Source: an uncultured bacterium (GTDB lineage Bacteria > Cyanobacteriota > Vampirovibrionia > Gastranaerophilales > Gastranaerophilaceae). From it: a DNA stretch of 64,000 nt. The stretch's first letter is position 1; the number at the start of each line of letters is the position of its first letter. Below are positions 35,974 to 44,374 of this stretch, in pieces. The stretch is from assembly GCA_902462155.1 (NCBI GenBank), contig CABQAQ010000003.1, positions 1 to 64,000 of the forward strand. The letters run 5' to 3'. Under the pieces are notes generated by a model. The model was not told where the DNA came from. It searched no databases and saw only the letters and a program-made list of their open reading frames with translations. The position numbers and the translations under genes are program-made.

Positions 35974-37776
35974 TTAATTTATAGTTACTAGAACTTGTCC
36001 GCTATTTACCTGATTTCCTACGGAAACATCAATAGAAGAAACAGTACCGGAACAAGGTGATTTTATTTCAGTTTCCATTTTCATAGCTTCAAGCACCAAA
36101 ATTACATCCCCTTCTTCAATAGAATCACCTTCTTCAACATTTATCCGTAAAACATTACCAGGTAAAGCAGCTTTAACTTCAGTAGAATCACTTGATTGAT
36201 TATCTGTTTCTTTAGATTCAATGCCACTTTTTACAGAAATATCATAAATTTTACCATTAACTTTAGCTTTAGTATCTCCCTCTAAAGAGATATTAAATTT
36301 TTTACCATTAACAGTAATAGTATAAGAATCAGATTTTTCTAAAGTCGTAGTTGTATTAGATTTAACAGTAGTATTTTTTCTAACACCAATATGAGCTTTT
36401 CCTTGTAAGAATAATATACCTTTATCTTCACAAGCAGCGGAAATAAAAATATTTTCATCGGTAGCTTCTAATCCAGAATCGATTAATCGTTTTTTAGCCG
36501 CTTGAATACCAACACTCGGATCTTGGTCATTAATTTCAAGAGGTGTTTTATCAGTAGGCTGTAGTTTTAATTGTTCACTTGCAATTTTAACAATCTCATT
36601 ATCAGGTTCACAAGGAGTTTTACCAAAATACCCAAGAACCATTTTACCATATCCTTCAGCAATTTTATTCCAAGGTCCAAACATAACATTATTAAATGCT
36701 TGTTGGAAGTAAAACTGAGATACAGGAGTAACAGAAGTACCAAATCCACCTTTTTTAACAACTTCGGTCATAGCTTCAACAACTTGCGGGAATTTATCAA
36801 GGACATTATTATCACGCATCATCTGAGTATTTGCAGTTAATGCTCCACCAGGTAAAGGAGAGAAAACAATCATAGGGTTAACCATAGTAGCTTCAGGTGG
36901 CATAAAGTAATCTTTAAGTACATCTTTAAGAATATTTTCTGCTTCAATCATTTTATTAATATCATAACCAAGATCATAATCAGTACCTTTTAAAGCGTGC
37001 CACATAGTAATATGATCAGGTTGGCAAGTACCGCCACTTAAAGGTGCCATTGCTAAATCAAGACCATCAGCTCCGGCATCTAAAGCTGCCTTATAGGCTA
37101 TAATCGATACTCCAGCTGTTTCATGTGAGTGGAATCTTATAGGGATATCATAACCTATTAATTCTCTAGCTTGTTTAATTGTTTCATAAACTTTCTGAGG
37201 TGATGAAGTACCGGAAGCATCTTTATAAGCTATTCTATCAAAAGGTAATCCTGAATCTAAAATTTTTCTTAAAGTTTGAGTATAAAATTCAGCAGTATGA
37301 GCTGCTCCTGTTGTCCCAGGTGGTAATTCCATCATGGTTATTGTTACTTCATGATTTAATCCTGCATTTTTAATACATTGACCTGAATATATTAAATTAT
37401 TAACATCATTCAATGCATCAAAATTACGAATAGTTGTAACACCGTGTTTTTTGAATAACTGTGCGTGTAAATTAACAATATCAGACGGCTGAGATTTTAA
37501 ACAAATTAAGTTTACACCACGAGCTAAAGTTTGAAGCTCAATGTCATCACCTACGGTTTTTCTTACCAGATCCATATTCTCAAAAGGGTTCTCATTAGCA
37601 TAATATACAAGTGATTGAAATAAAGCTCCACCACCTGATTCAAAATGCCTAATCCCTGCATTAACAGCTGCTTCAAGAGCCGGAAGGTAATCTTTTGTAA
37701 ATATTCTAGCTCCTATACACGACTGAAATCCGTCACGGAATGATGTATCCATAACTTTGATTAATTTTTTTGCCAT
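35974..37776 (-). CDS. oadA: Oxaloacetate decarboxylase alpha subunit (carboxyltransferase plus biotin carrier)
   Basis: Transfers CO2 from oxaloacetate to biotin. The 600-residue product has an N-terminal carboxyltransferase TIM barrel starting VMDTSFRDGFQS (about 8-19) with metal-binding HSHETAGVS near 217-225. A conserved middle domain follows. A C-terminal biotinyl domain has EAMKME with acceptor Lys566. The barrel start differs from enterobacterial OadA (ITDTSLRDAHQS) and resembles the pyruvate-carboxylase-B-like subgroup, so other 2-oxoacid substrates are possible. The BirA gene two genes upstream would biotinylate it. Confidence 0.9.
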   Translation of the reverse strand: MAKKLIKVMDTSFRDGFQSCIGARIFTKDYLPALEAAVNAGIRHFESGGGALFQSLVYYANENPFENMDLVRKTVGDDIELQTLARGVNLICLKSQPSDIVNLHAQLFKKHGVTTIRNFDALNDVNNLIYSGQCIKNAGLNHEVTITMMELPPGTTGAAHTAEFYTQTLRKILDSGLPFDRIAYKDASGTSSPQKVYETIKQARELIGYDIPIRFHSHETAGVSIIAYKAALDAGADGLDLAMAPLSGGTCQPDHITMWHALKGTDYDLGYDINKMIEAENILKDVLKDYFMPPEATMVNPMIVFSPLPGGALTANTQMMRDNNVLDKFPQVVEAMTEVVKKGGFGTSVTPVSQFYFQQAFNNVMFGPWNKIAEGYGKMVLGYFGKTPCEPDNEIVKIASEQLKLQPTDKTPLEINDQDPSVGIQAAKKRLIDSGLEATDENIFISAACEDKGILFLQGKAHIGVRKNTTVKSNTTTTLEKSDSYTITVNGKKFNISLEGDTKAKVNGKIYDISVKSGIESKETDNQSSDSTEVKAALPGNVLRINVEEGDSIEEGDVILVLEAMKMETEIKSPCSGTVSSIDVSVGNQVNSGQVLVTIN

Positions 37777-37807
37777 CTTTTTTACCTCTTTTATCTACAA
37801 TTACCCA

Positions 37808-38059
37808 TTATCTTTTTGCTATTAATGCTGCTATTGCTACAGCTATTGATTCTTCCTGATTGAAATTTTTATTCTTTTTATTCGTTGTTGGTTTATTCGG
37901 ACACATAACAACTTCAGGAAATATTTTATTCAGATATAATATTATTTTGCTTGTAATATTCATTGCAAATATCATTAGTGTAAGAAATATAAATACTACA
38001 CCCATACCTATAACGCATACAATACATCCTTCTTTGAGTATAATTAAGAGTTCAGACAT
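37808..38059 (-). CDS. oadG: Oxaloacetate decarboxylase gamma subunit
   Basis: Small membrane anchor joining alpha and beta subunits. The 83-residue product has one N-terminal membrane helix (about 12-36, GMGVVFIFLTLMIFAMN). A polar linker follows with the C-terminal EESIAVAIAALIAKR typical of OadG. Its start lies inside the end of birA (16-base overlap) and it precedes oadA, giving the order birA-oadG-oadA-oadB. ATG 38059. Confidence 0.88.
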   Translation of the reverse strand: MSELLIILKEGCIVCVIGMGVVFIFLTLMIFAMNITSKIILYLNKIFPEVVMCPNKPTTNKKNKNFNQEESIAVAIAALIAKR

Positions 38060-38784
38060 GTTAAATCTCCTATATTAACTATTTTTAAATAACCATCATT
38101 TTCATCCATTACTGATATTGTTCCATTCTCATTTAATGACTCTACAATACCTATTACATTATCATTTATTATTTTAACACAAACTTTCCTTCCTATAATA
38201 TTTAAAAAACTAAGATACTCTCTTTTTATGAGTTCAAAACCATACGTTAAAAATTTATTATAATTTTTAAAAAAATTATTAACAAGATCATCTAAAAACG
38301 AATCTCTATTTATTGGACGATTAAGTAATAAATTAAGAGAAGTAGCTTCTTGATCTATTAAATCCAAATCGGATTCTTCCAAATTAAGGTTAACACCTAT
38401 ACCTAAAATAATCCCTTTAAATTTGTTATTTTTCCATATTGATTCAGCTAAAATTCCGGATATTTTTTTATTATTAACTAAAACATCATTTGGCCATTTA
38501 ATTTCCGGTTCTATATTATAATCTTGTAACATTTTTGCAAGAACTAAAGATAGATATTGAGTAATATTTATAATAGGAGCCTGATTAACATCTTTAAAAT
38601 AGGGTTTCAATACGAAAGATAAATAAATATTATCCGACTTAGAAGAAACCCATTTCCTGTTAAATCTACCACGGCCTAAAGATTGTTTATTACAATAAAT
38701 AATAGATTTATCTTCTAGATTCTCTATATTATTTTTTGCATATAAATTCGTAGAATCTAATTCATCAAAAAAAATTTTATTCAT
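38044..38784 (-). CDS. birA: Biotin--[carboxylase] ligase, monofunctional
   Basis: Attaches biotin to the carrier lysine of OadA (and any acetyl-CoA carboxylase). The 246-residue product starts directly with the catalytic domain (FFDELDSTNLYAK). The biotin/AMP loop GRGRFNRKW lies at about 37-45, and KWPNDVLVNNKKISGIL is near 98-114. It has no N-terminal HTH, so it is not a repressor. The overlap with oadG shows coupling to its likely main client. No clear Shine-Dalgarno at ATG 38784. Confidence 0.94.
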   Translation of the reverse strand: MNKIFFDELDSTNLYAKNNIENLEDKSIIYCNKQSLGRGRFNRKWVSSKSDNIYLSFVLKPYFKDVNQAPIINITQYLSLVLAKMLQDYNIEPEIKWPNDVLVNNKKISGILAESIWKNNKFKGIILGIGVNLNLEESDLDLIDQEATSLNLLLNRPINRDSFLDDLVNNFFKNYNKFLTYGFELIKREYLSFLNIIGRKVCVKIINDNVIGIVESLNENGTISVMDENDGYLKIVNIGDLTCLNS

Positions 38785-38843
38785 AGTTAATTATAATATT
38801 TTATTAAATTTTTTATAAAATGCAACAGACAGAAGCAAAAAAA

Positions 38844-39170
38844 TTAAATTTGAGTATCTTCAACTAACCCAAGATCTTTAAGAGTTTTTAAAAAATGTTC
38901 TGCAGCTTGCCTCTGAACTTCTGGTGGTACAACACGTAATAGTTCTACAGTCTTTGATATTACAGGATCTTGGTCATACCAACGTTTTCCATTCACAGGT
39001 TTTACCATTTCATAAAATCTATCAATAGTTTCTTTTGATATTTTTTCTTCTAATTTTACAAAGAATTCCTCAGCTTGAGCTCTTAATTCGTCCTGATAAT
39101 TTCTTAAAAGTTCTAAGACCTTTATTAATACAGGATCGTGATCATACCATCTTTTATAAGTTTGCCCCAT
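38844..39170 (-). CDS. Unrecognised protein with duplicated RWYDxDP motif
   Basis: The 108-residue soluble helical protein is built from two copies of one unit, at about residues 6-42 and 62-98. Both contain KRWYD(H/Q)DP, a leucine-rich helix (LELLR / VELLR) and a second helix (RAQAEEFF / QRQAAEHF). I do not know a function. Its ATG overlaps the murA stop codon (TAATG), so it is translated with murA. It ends about 60 bases before birA. Context suggests a conserved housekeeping role rather than accessory DNA. Confidence 0.85.
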   Translation of the reverse strand: MGQTYKRWYDHDPVLIKVLELLRNYQDELRAQAEEFFVKLEEKISKETIDRFYEMVKPVNGKRWYDQDPVISKTVELLRVVPPEVQRQAAEHFLKTLKDLGLVEDTQI

Positions 39171-40486
39171 TACTTATTTACCCCTTTTACAATTTTTTCA
39201 CTTACAAAACCTATAGAATCATTATATCTTACAATTTCTGCGCCTAATTTTTGGAATTTACTTTCAAAATCTTCATAGCCTCTATCTATATGATGTAGAT
39301 TTTCTATTTCACTATAACCGTCTGCCATCAAAGCTGCTATAATAAGAGAAGCTCCTGCTCTTAAGTCACTAGCTTTTATATGTGCGCCTGTTAATTTTTT
39401 TACTCCGGTTATAATAGCGTGATTTCTTTCGTGATGAATATCAGCACCCATTCTACATAATTCAGGTACCTGCATAAATCTATTTTCATATAAGCTTTCT
39501 GTAACTATACTTACACCATTTGCTGTTGATAAAATAGCTATAGCTAATGATTGTAGATCTGTAGGAAATCCCGGATATGGTTGAGTTACTATATTTACTG
39601 GCTGTAATCTTGTTTTGCAACTAACTTCTATAGCATTAGGTTCTATCAATTTTATACTCGCACCCATTTGGGTTAATTTTGAATTAAAGAATGTTAAATG
39701 ATTTGGGTACACATTTCTTATTATACCTTTGCCTTTTGTTGCAACAATAGCAGCCATATAAGTACCGGCTTCTATTCTATCAGGTATTGTTGTATATTCT
39801 ATCGGGTGTAAATTTTGTTGTTTTACCCCATTAATAATTATTTCTGATGTACCGGCACCTATAATATCAGCGCCCATAGTATTAAGGAAATTAGCTAAAT
39901 CGACTATTTCAGGTTCTTGAGCGGCATTTTGGATTCTTGTTGAGCCTTCTGCTAAAACTGAGGCCAACATTAAATTTTCTGTAGCTCCTACAGATGGGAT
40001 ATCTAAATAAATATCTGTACCTTTTAATTTTGTTGTTTTAGCGTGGACATAACCATTTTCTATTTTTATATTAGCGCCTAAAGCTTGTAATCCTTTTATA
40101 TGAAAATCTACTCGTCTTTCGCCTATTGCACATCCACCTGGTAATGCTACTATTGCCTCTTTACATCTTCCTATAAGGGCTCCTAATACTATAAAAGAGG
40201 CTCTCATTTTACCTACCAGCTCATATTTTGCTGTAATATTTGTTATATCTGTTGCATCTATTGTTACATAATTCTGTTCGCTATTATATGTAGTTTTAGC
40301 TCCTAATTGATTTAGAACATTGAGCATTATTGTAACATCTGTTAATTTTGGAACATTATATATTTTGCTTTCGCCTTTTGCTAGTAATGCAGCTGCCATT
40401 AATTTTAATACTGCATTTTTTGCTCCGCTTATATTTACTTCACCTTTTAAGGTCTTTGATCCTTTTATTCTTAATTTTTCTGCCAA
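39170..40486 (-). CDS. murA: UDP-N-acetylglucosamine 1-carboxyvinyltransferase
   Basis: First committed step of peptidoglycan synthesis: transfers enolpyruvate from PEP to UDP-GlcNAc. The 438-residue product is full length and has AKNAVLKLMAAALLA near 22-36. The active-site Cys119 sits in LPGGCAIGERRVDFH, so it is of the fosfomycin-sensitive Cys type. RIEAGTYMAA and DLRAGASLIIAAL follow. The start codon is TTG at 40486 with a weak Shine-Dalgarno. Confidence 0.96.
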   Translation of the reverse strand: MAEKLRIKGSKTLKGEVNISGAKNAVLKLMAAALLAKGESKIYNVPKLTDVTIMLNVLNQLGAKTTYNSEQNYVTIDATDITNITAKYELVGKMRASFIVLGALIGRCKEAIVALPGGCAIGERRVDFHIKGLQALGANIKIENGYVHAKTTKLKGTDIYLDIPSVGATENLMLASVLAEGSTRIQNAAQEPEIVDLANFLNTMGADIIGAGTSEIIINGVKQQNLHPIEYTTIPDRIEAGTYMAAIVATKGKGIIRNVYPNHLTFFNSKLTQMGASIKLIEPNAIEVSCKTRLQPVNIVTQPYPGFPTDLQSLAIAILSTANGVSIVTESLYENRFMQVPELCRMGADIHHERNHAIITGVKKLTGAHIKASDLRAGASLIIAALMADGYSEIENLHHIDRGYEDFESKFQKLGAEIVRYNDSIGFVSEKIVKGVNK

Positions 40487-40601
40487 TTTTATTTACCAAA
40501 AATACTTATATCATTATTTTTTATCATATAACTAAATCTCTAATATGTAAACACCAATCTTTAAAATGTTATACTTTTAGTTGAATTTCTGTAATTATTT
40601 T

Positions 40602-41360
40602 TTATAAATTTTCTTCTAGTTTTAGGTATTCTTGTAACTTTAATTTAAGCTTTTGTTTTTTACTTTGTTGAAGATTTTCAGCAGGTATTGGTATATTTAA
40701 TACTTTGCTTTCTATAATAGGGACTATATTATTTGTTAGTGTTCTTATTTCTTGATCTAAAGAATTTATATCTCCATAATTTGTACCTATATTCTGACTT
40801 ATAATATCGAATTTTTCAGATTTAATATTTTTTGAAATTGTTTTATCCAAAATTATTTTCTGATTTTTTATATCTATTAATGTTAAGTGTGTGTTTAGTA
40901 TATATTTGGGATTAACCGTTTCCATTCCACCTATATTAAGGTAATTCCATACCGTGCTTTCTAAGAATTTGCTTTGCATATCTATATTACTTGTTATCAG
41001 TAATATTTTAGTTGCTTTTAATTTTTTCGCTATAACTTTTAATGTTGGATAATCAATAATATTACTTTTACGATATTTTAATAAAGAGTTGTGAAGAAGC
41101 TTTTTCTCATCAAAATTTATTACATTACTTGGTATGGTCGATATTTCTACACAATTAAATTTCCTTTTTTCGCTTATTTTATTTGTAATAGTATTTGAAA
41201 TAAGACAAGCACTTTTTGTGTATATATTCTGACTCTCTGTAATATCTCCGTATGAGTCGGGGATAATAACTAAAGATTCTGCTAAGCAAAAATTATTATT
41301 TATCAATATTGATAAACATATTACTATTAAAATTTTTAATTTATTTAATAATTCTTTTAT
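40602..41360 (-). CDS. Exported unrecognised protein, apparently non-canonical start
   Basis: The first canonical in-frame codon is TTG 41306, but it would cut a signal peptide in half. The same frame continues upstream, open, and encodes a basic stretch, a hydrophobic core (KILIVICLSILI) and a cleavage site near CLA-ES. The only Shine-Dalgarno (GGGAGAAG, 41374-41367) points to codon ATA at 41360; no ATG, GTG or TTG is available there. Mature protein of about 220 residues has no recognised family. It has a central segment with KKLKATKILLITSN, a possible beta-strand/nucleotide-like fold, and a Lys/Leu-rich coiled-coil end. Periplasmic location is inferred. The exact start is uncertain. Confidence 0.6.
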   Translation of the reverse strand: MKELLNKLKILIVICLSILINNNFCLAESLVIIPDSYGDITESQNIYTKSACLISNTITNKISEKRKFNCVEISTIPSNVINFDEKKLLHNSLLKYRKSNIIDYPTLKVIAKKLKATKILLITSNIDMQSKFLESTVWNYLNIGGMETVNPKYILNTHLTLIDIKNQKIILDKTISKNIKSEKFDIISQNIGTNYGDINSLDQEIRTLTNNIVPIIESKVLNIPIPAENLQQSKKQKLKLKLQEYLKLEENL

Positions 41361-41463
41361 TTTTAACTTCTCCCTATCTTTTATGATTATGATCCAAATT
41401 AATATTAACTATATCATCTTTATAATGGATTTTTATTACAGTTAAAAGTGCAAAAATTATAAT

Positions 41464-41856
41464 ATGAATAACTATTTTCAACTACTTAATTTAGCTAAAG
41501 AAGCTAGTAATTATGCTTATGCGCCATATTCTAACTTCAAAGTAGGTGCTGCGGTTTTATTTGAGTCTAAAAATATTTATTCCGGTTGTAATGTTGAAAA
41601 TTCAAGTTACGGATTAAGTCTTTGTGCTGAAAGAAATGCTATTTCTAATGGTATTTCAAATGGGGAACATAAAATAGAAAAAATAGCTATTTTTTCTCCA
41701 AATACATATCTTTGTTTTCCGTGTGGTGCTTGTAGACAATGGATTATGGAATTAAGCAAAGATAAAAATACTGAAATTATTTTACAAGATGATTCTAAAG
41801 ATGGGATAAAGATATTTTCTATTGATCAATTATTGCCTTTTGCTTTTTCTCTTTAG
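41464..41856 (+). CDS. cdd: Cytidine deaminase
   Basis: Zinc hydrolase converting cytidine/deoxycytidine to uridine/deoxyuridine in pyrimidine salvage. The 130-residue tetrameric-type enzyme has Cys54-Ala-Glu56 (proton shuttle) and the zinc ligands Cys87 and Cys90 in PCGACRQW. The substrate-binding NVENSSYGLSLCAERNAI is intact. The nucleoside transporter at 4829-6103 could feed it, but they are far apart. Confidence 0.96.
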   Translation: MNNYFQLLNLAKEASNYAYAPYSNFKVGAAVLFESKNIYSGCNVENSSYGLSLCAERNAISNGISNGEHKIEKIAIFSPNTYLCFPCGACRQWIMELSKDKNTEIILQDDSKDGIKIFSIDQLLPFAFSL

Positions 41857-41957
41857 GTTTTTATTGAAGATTTGTAAAAAATAGGCTGGTTGTAATTCTT
41901 TTCTATATTTGTTTGAGATAATATATTACAATCATAGAATATAGAAGGAAATTTTAT

Positions 41958-44297
41958 ATGCAAATACTAGCCGGCAATATTAACAAACCCAGATTAAAAA
42001 GATCATATTCTGATACAGATTTAGCAAAAATAGATATATCGTCTATTACTTTACCGTTTAAAAAAATCAATATGAATCCCATTAAACAGACTGTAAAACA
42101 AGATTTATCACCAGTAGAATCAAAAATGGCAAACTTATCTACATCTTTAATAAATGTAGATAAATTAAAAGCAAAAGATATTCAAACACCAACTCAAGAA
42201 TCTTTAAATCAGCCTAAGACGATAATTCATCTTGATCCAAATAAACCGGTTAAAGATTATAAAGAATTTTCGTATTATATTGCTGCTCAATCTCAACTGT
42301 TTATGAGAGAAAATATTTTAAATTTTAAAATAAAAGAATTCTTGAATAATATAACTGGAAAGTATGCTTCTGTTAATTTAAAGCGAATACCAGAAATAAA
42401 TAATGATAGAAAAGCTCTTTTAAGTTTTTATAGACAAGCTAAAGATCCAATGACAAGAAATTGTATTTGGCAAACTTTTGATAACCTGCCAGAATATATA
42501 AAAGTAAATGATTTTCTTATACCTACTAGAGCTAACCATTTAATACTACATGTTAGAGCGCTTAAAGGTATTGAAGAATACTCACAAAAAAAGGTTAAGG
42601 ATGCTCGTGAAAATATAGGTGAATTTTTAGAAAGTATAATTCCAAATTTAAATAAAACAGATATTGAAACTTCTAAAAAATTAAATAATATTCTAACAAA
42701 AATTAAGGGGAAAGAGCCTATAAATGAAGAAGAAGCTAAATTATTGAAAAAATGTACTGCTTCACGAAAGTTTAAAGGCATTTTGTCAAATGTATTAAAA
42801 AATAATTTGCAAAAAAATGAAACACACAAAGAAATTTTAAAACTTACTAAAAAATTCAGACCTTTAGCCTTAGCTAATGACTATATATATTATTTATCAA
42901 AGAATATGCTTGACGACAATGAGATTAAAATTTTAGATGAAATAATTTCAGATAGACAAAAATTTTTAAACGAGTTATTTAATAAAGGAAAAGAGGATTT
43001 ATTAAGCGATAAGTATTCTTTAAAGGAGAAAAAAATGATAAACCACCAAGTAAAGTTATATGAAACTTTACTTGACTTAGAATTTCCTACGGATTATCCT
43101 TTGGGTGACTCTCAGGATATAAAATTATTACCAAACTTAAATTTAAGTATAGAAAAACAAAAAGATAATGATTATATAAAAATAAAAAATAATTTCACAG
43201 GTGAAGTATATGATATGAAATTCACTAAAGATGCTTATGATTTTTATATAAAACCTATGAATTATAGAATGCAAGGTTATTATGGTGATTGTGTTTTTGT
43301 ATCATTTTGTAATGGATTAATTCATTCAGAGGAAGATTTTATTAAATACTGCTCATTATTTAGAGAAAATGAAAAAGGTTATTTAAGTATTGAATTAAAA
43401 AATGGTGATATTTTTAATTTTAATCGGAATAAAACATTACTAAACAACGATTTAAAGAAAAATATTGACCAGAGAGGTTTTCTCTTATTAGAACAAGCTA
43501 TAGCTTTAAGTCGGATGAAATCAGCTTTGAATCTAATGATAGAAAAAGATTTGTTTAATAGCGAAGAAATAAGTAAAGACGAATTAATAAGCATAAAAAA
43601 AGGACTTGTTAATTCTATGAAAACAGGAAATTATGATAAGATATCTCAAAGGTTGGATAAAATATTTGAAGGATTAAAAAAAATTGATATATTAAAAGAT
43701 AAAGAAATAGGTAAATATAAAAGTTTAGATTCTTTCCAATATACATCATTAATTCATTATTTAAATTCGGATAGATTTAAAAATTCTAAGGATGATAAAC
43801 ATAAAGACTATAGGACGTTTTTAGATATTGCATTTAATCCTACACAAATTAATATGCTTACAGGCATATCATTAAATTTTATGGATAATTTGGGTGTAGG
43901 ATCAAATGTAGGAATACCTGTAATAGGAACTAATAATTTAAAATTAACCACCCATCACGCATATAATGTACTAGGTGTTATTGGAGATAGTTTATATCTA
44001 CAAAATACCGATAGGAGTATAGTCGAAATACCAAATTGGGATTTTGTAAAAGTTAAACTAAATAATTTGTATTCAGAGCTTAGCAAAATAAAGAATATGA
44101 AAAGTGAAATAGAATCGTTAAACGAAGATAGTAAAGATCTGGATAAAATGAAGCAATATTATAGCCAAAGAAAAGATATTATGGAAAAAATGGTTGCTGA
44201 TTTTGAAGATTATGTTAGTTTTTTAATGCCAAAAGAATATAAAAAAATTAATAAAAATCTTAAAGATATTAAGAATCAAGTCAAGACTTATAAGTAA
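41958..44297 (+). CDS. Putative calpain/papain-like cysteine peptidase, unrecognised family
   Basis: The 779-residue protein has no signal peptide. Residues 1-110 are basic and disordered; 110-430 are mostly helical. The C-terminal half carries a thiol-peptidase-like arrangement: Gln439-GYYGD-Cys445 followed by a helix (VFVSFCNGL), His667 in HHAYNVLGV, and Asn683 in LYLQNTDRS. Spacing and local sequences resemble the calpain (C2) triad (Q..GDC, HAY, LxNP), but the NPWG box is not conserved. A lysine-rich coiled coil ends the protein. Own transcript with a possible operator dyad (41892-41936). A toxin or effector role is possible but unproven. AAGGAA Shine-Dalgarno at ATG 41958. Confidence 0.6.
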   Translation: MQILAGNINKPRLKRSYSDTDLAKIDISSITLPFKKINMNPIKQTVKQDLSPVESKMANLSTSLINVDKLKAKDIQTPTQESLNQPKTIIHLDPNKPVKDYKEFSYYIAAQSQLFMRENILNFKIKEFLNNITGKYASVNLKRIPEINNDRKALLSFYRQAKDPMTRNCIWQTFDNLPEYIKVNDFLIPTRANHLILHVRALKGIEEYSQKKVKDARENIGEFLESIIPNLNKTDIETSKKLNNILTKIKGKEPINEEEAKLLKKCTASRKFKGILSNVLKNNLQKNETHKEILKLTKKFRPLALANDYIYYLSKNMLDDNEIKILDEIISDRQKFLNELFNKGKEDLLSDKYSLKEKKMINHQVKLYETLLDLEFPTDYPLGDSQDIKLLPNLNLSIEKQKDNDYIKIKNNFTGEVYDMKFTKDAYDFYIKPMNYRMQGYYGDCVFVSFCNGLIHSEEDFIKYCSLFRENEKGYLSIELKNGDIFNFNRNKTLLNNDLKKNIDQRGFLLLEQAIALSRMKSALNLMIEKDLFNSEEISKDELISIKKGLVNSMKTGNYDKISQRLDKIFEGLKKIDILKDKEIGKYKSLDSFQYTSLIHYLNSDRFKNSKDDKHKDYRTFLDIAFNPTQINMLTGISLNFMDNLGVGSNVGIPVIGTNNLKLTTHHAYNVLGVIGDSLYLQNTDRSIVEIPNWDFVKVKLNNLYSELSKIKNMKSEIESLNEDSKDLDKMKQYYSQRKDIMEKMVADFEDYVSFLMPKEYKKINKNLKDIKNQVKTYK

Positions 44298-44300
44298 AAG

Positions 44301-44340
44301 TATTAACTAAATAGGATATTAATATCCTATTTAGTTAATA
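44301..44340. terminator. 40-bp perfect palindrome, probable bidirectional terminator
   Basis: The 20-base half TATTAACTAAATAGGATATT is followed directly by its exact complement, with no loop. It sits between the convergent peptidase-like gene and glnA. Flanks are A/T-rich on both sides but no long T run follows, so terminator function is inferred. Confidence 0.6.
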
Positions 44341-44374
44341 TTAAATGAAATAAGTTAGTTATAGAATAGTAATG

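Noticed and set aside
41892..41936. GGTTGTAAT/ATTACAATC dyad ahead of the peptidase-like gene as an operator
   Set aside because: One mismatch, long gap and very A/T-rich background; mentioned in the gene entry but not strong enough for its own site.
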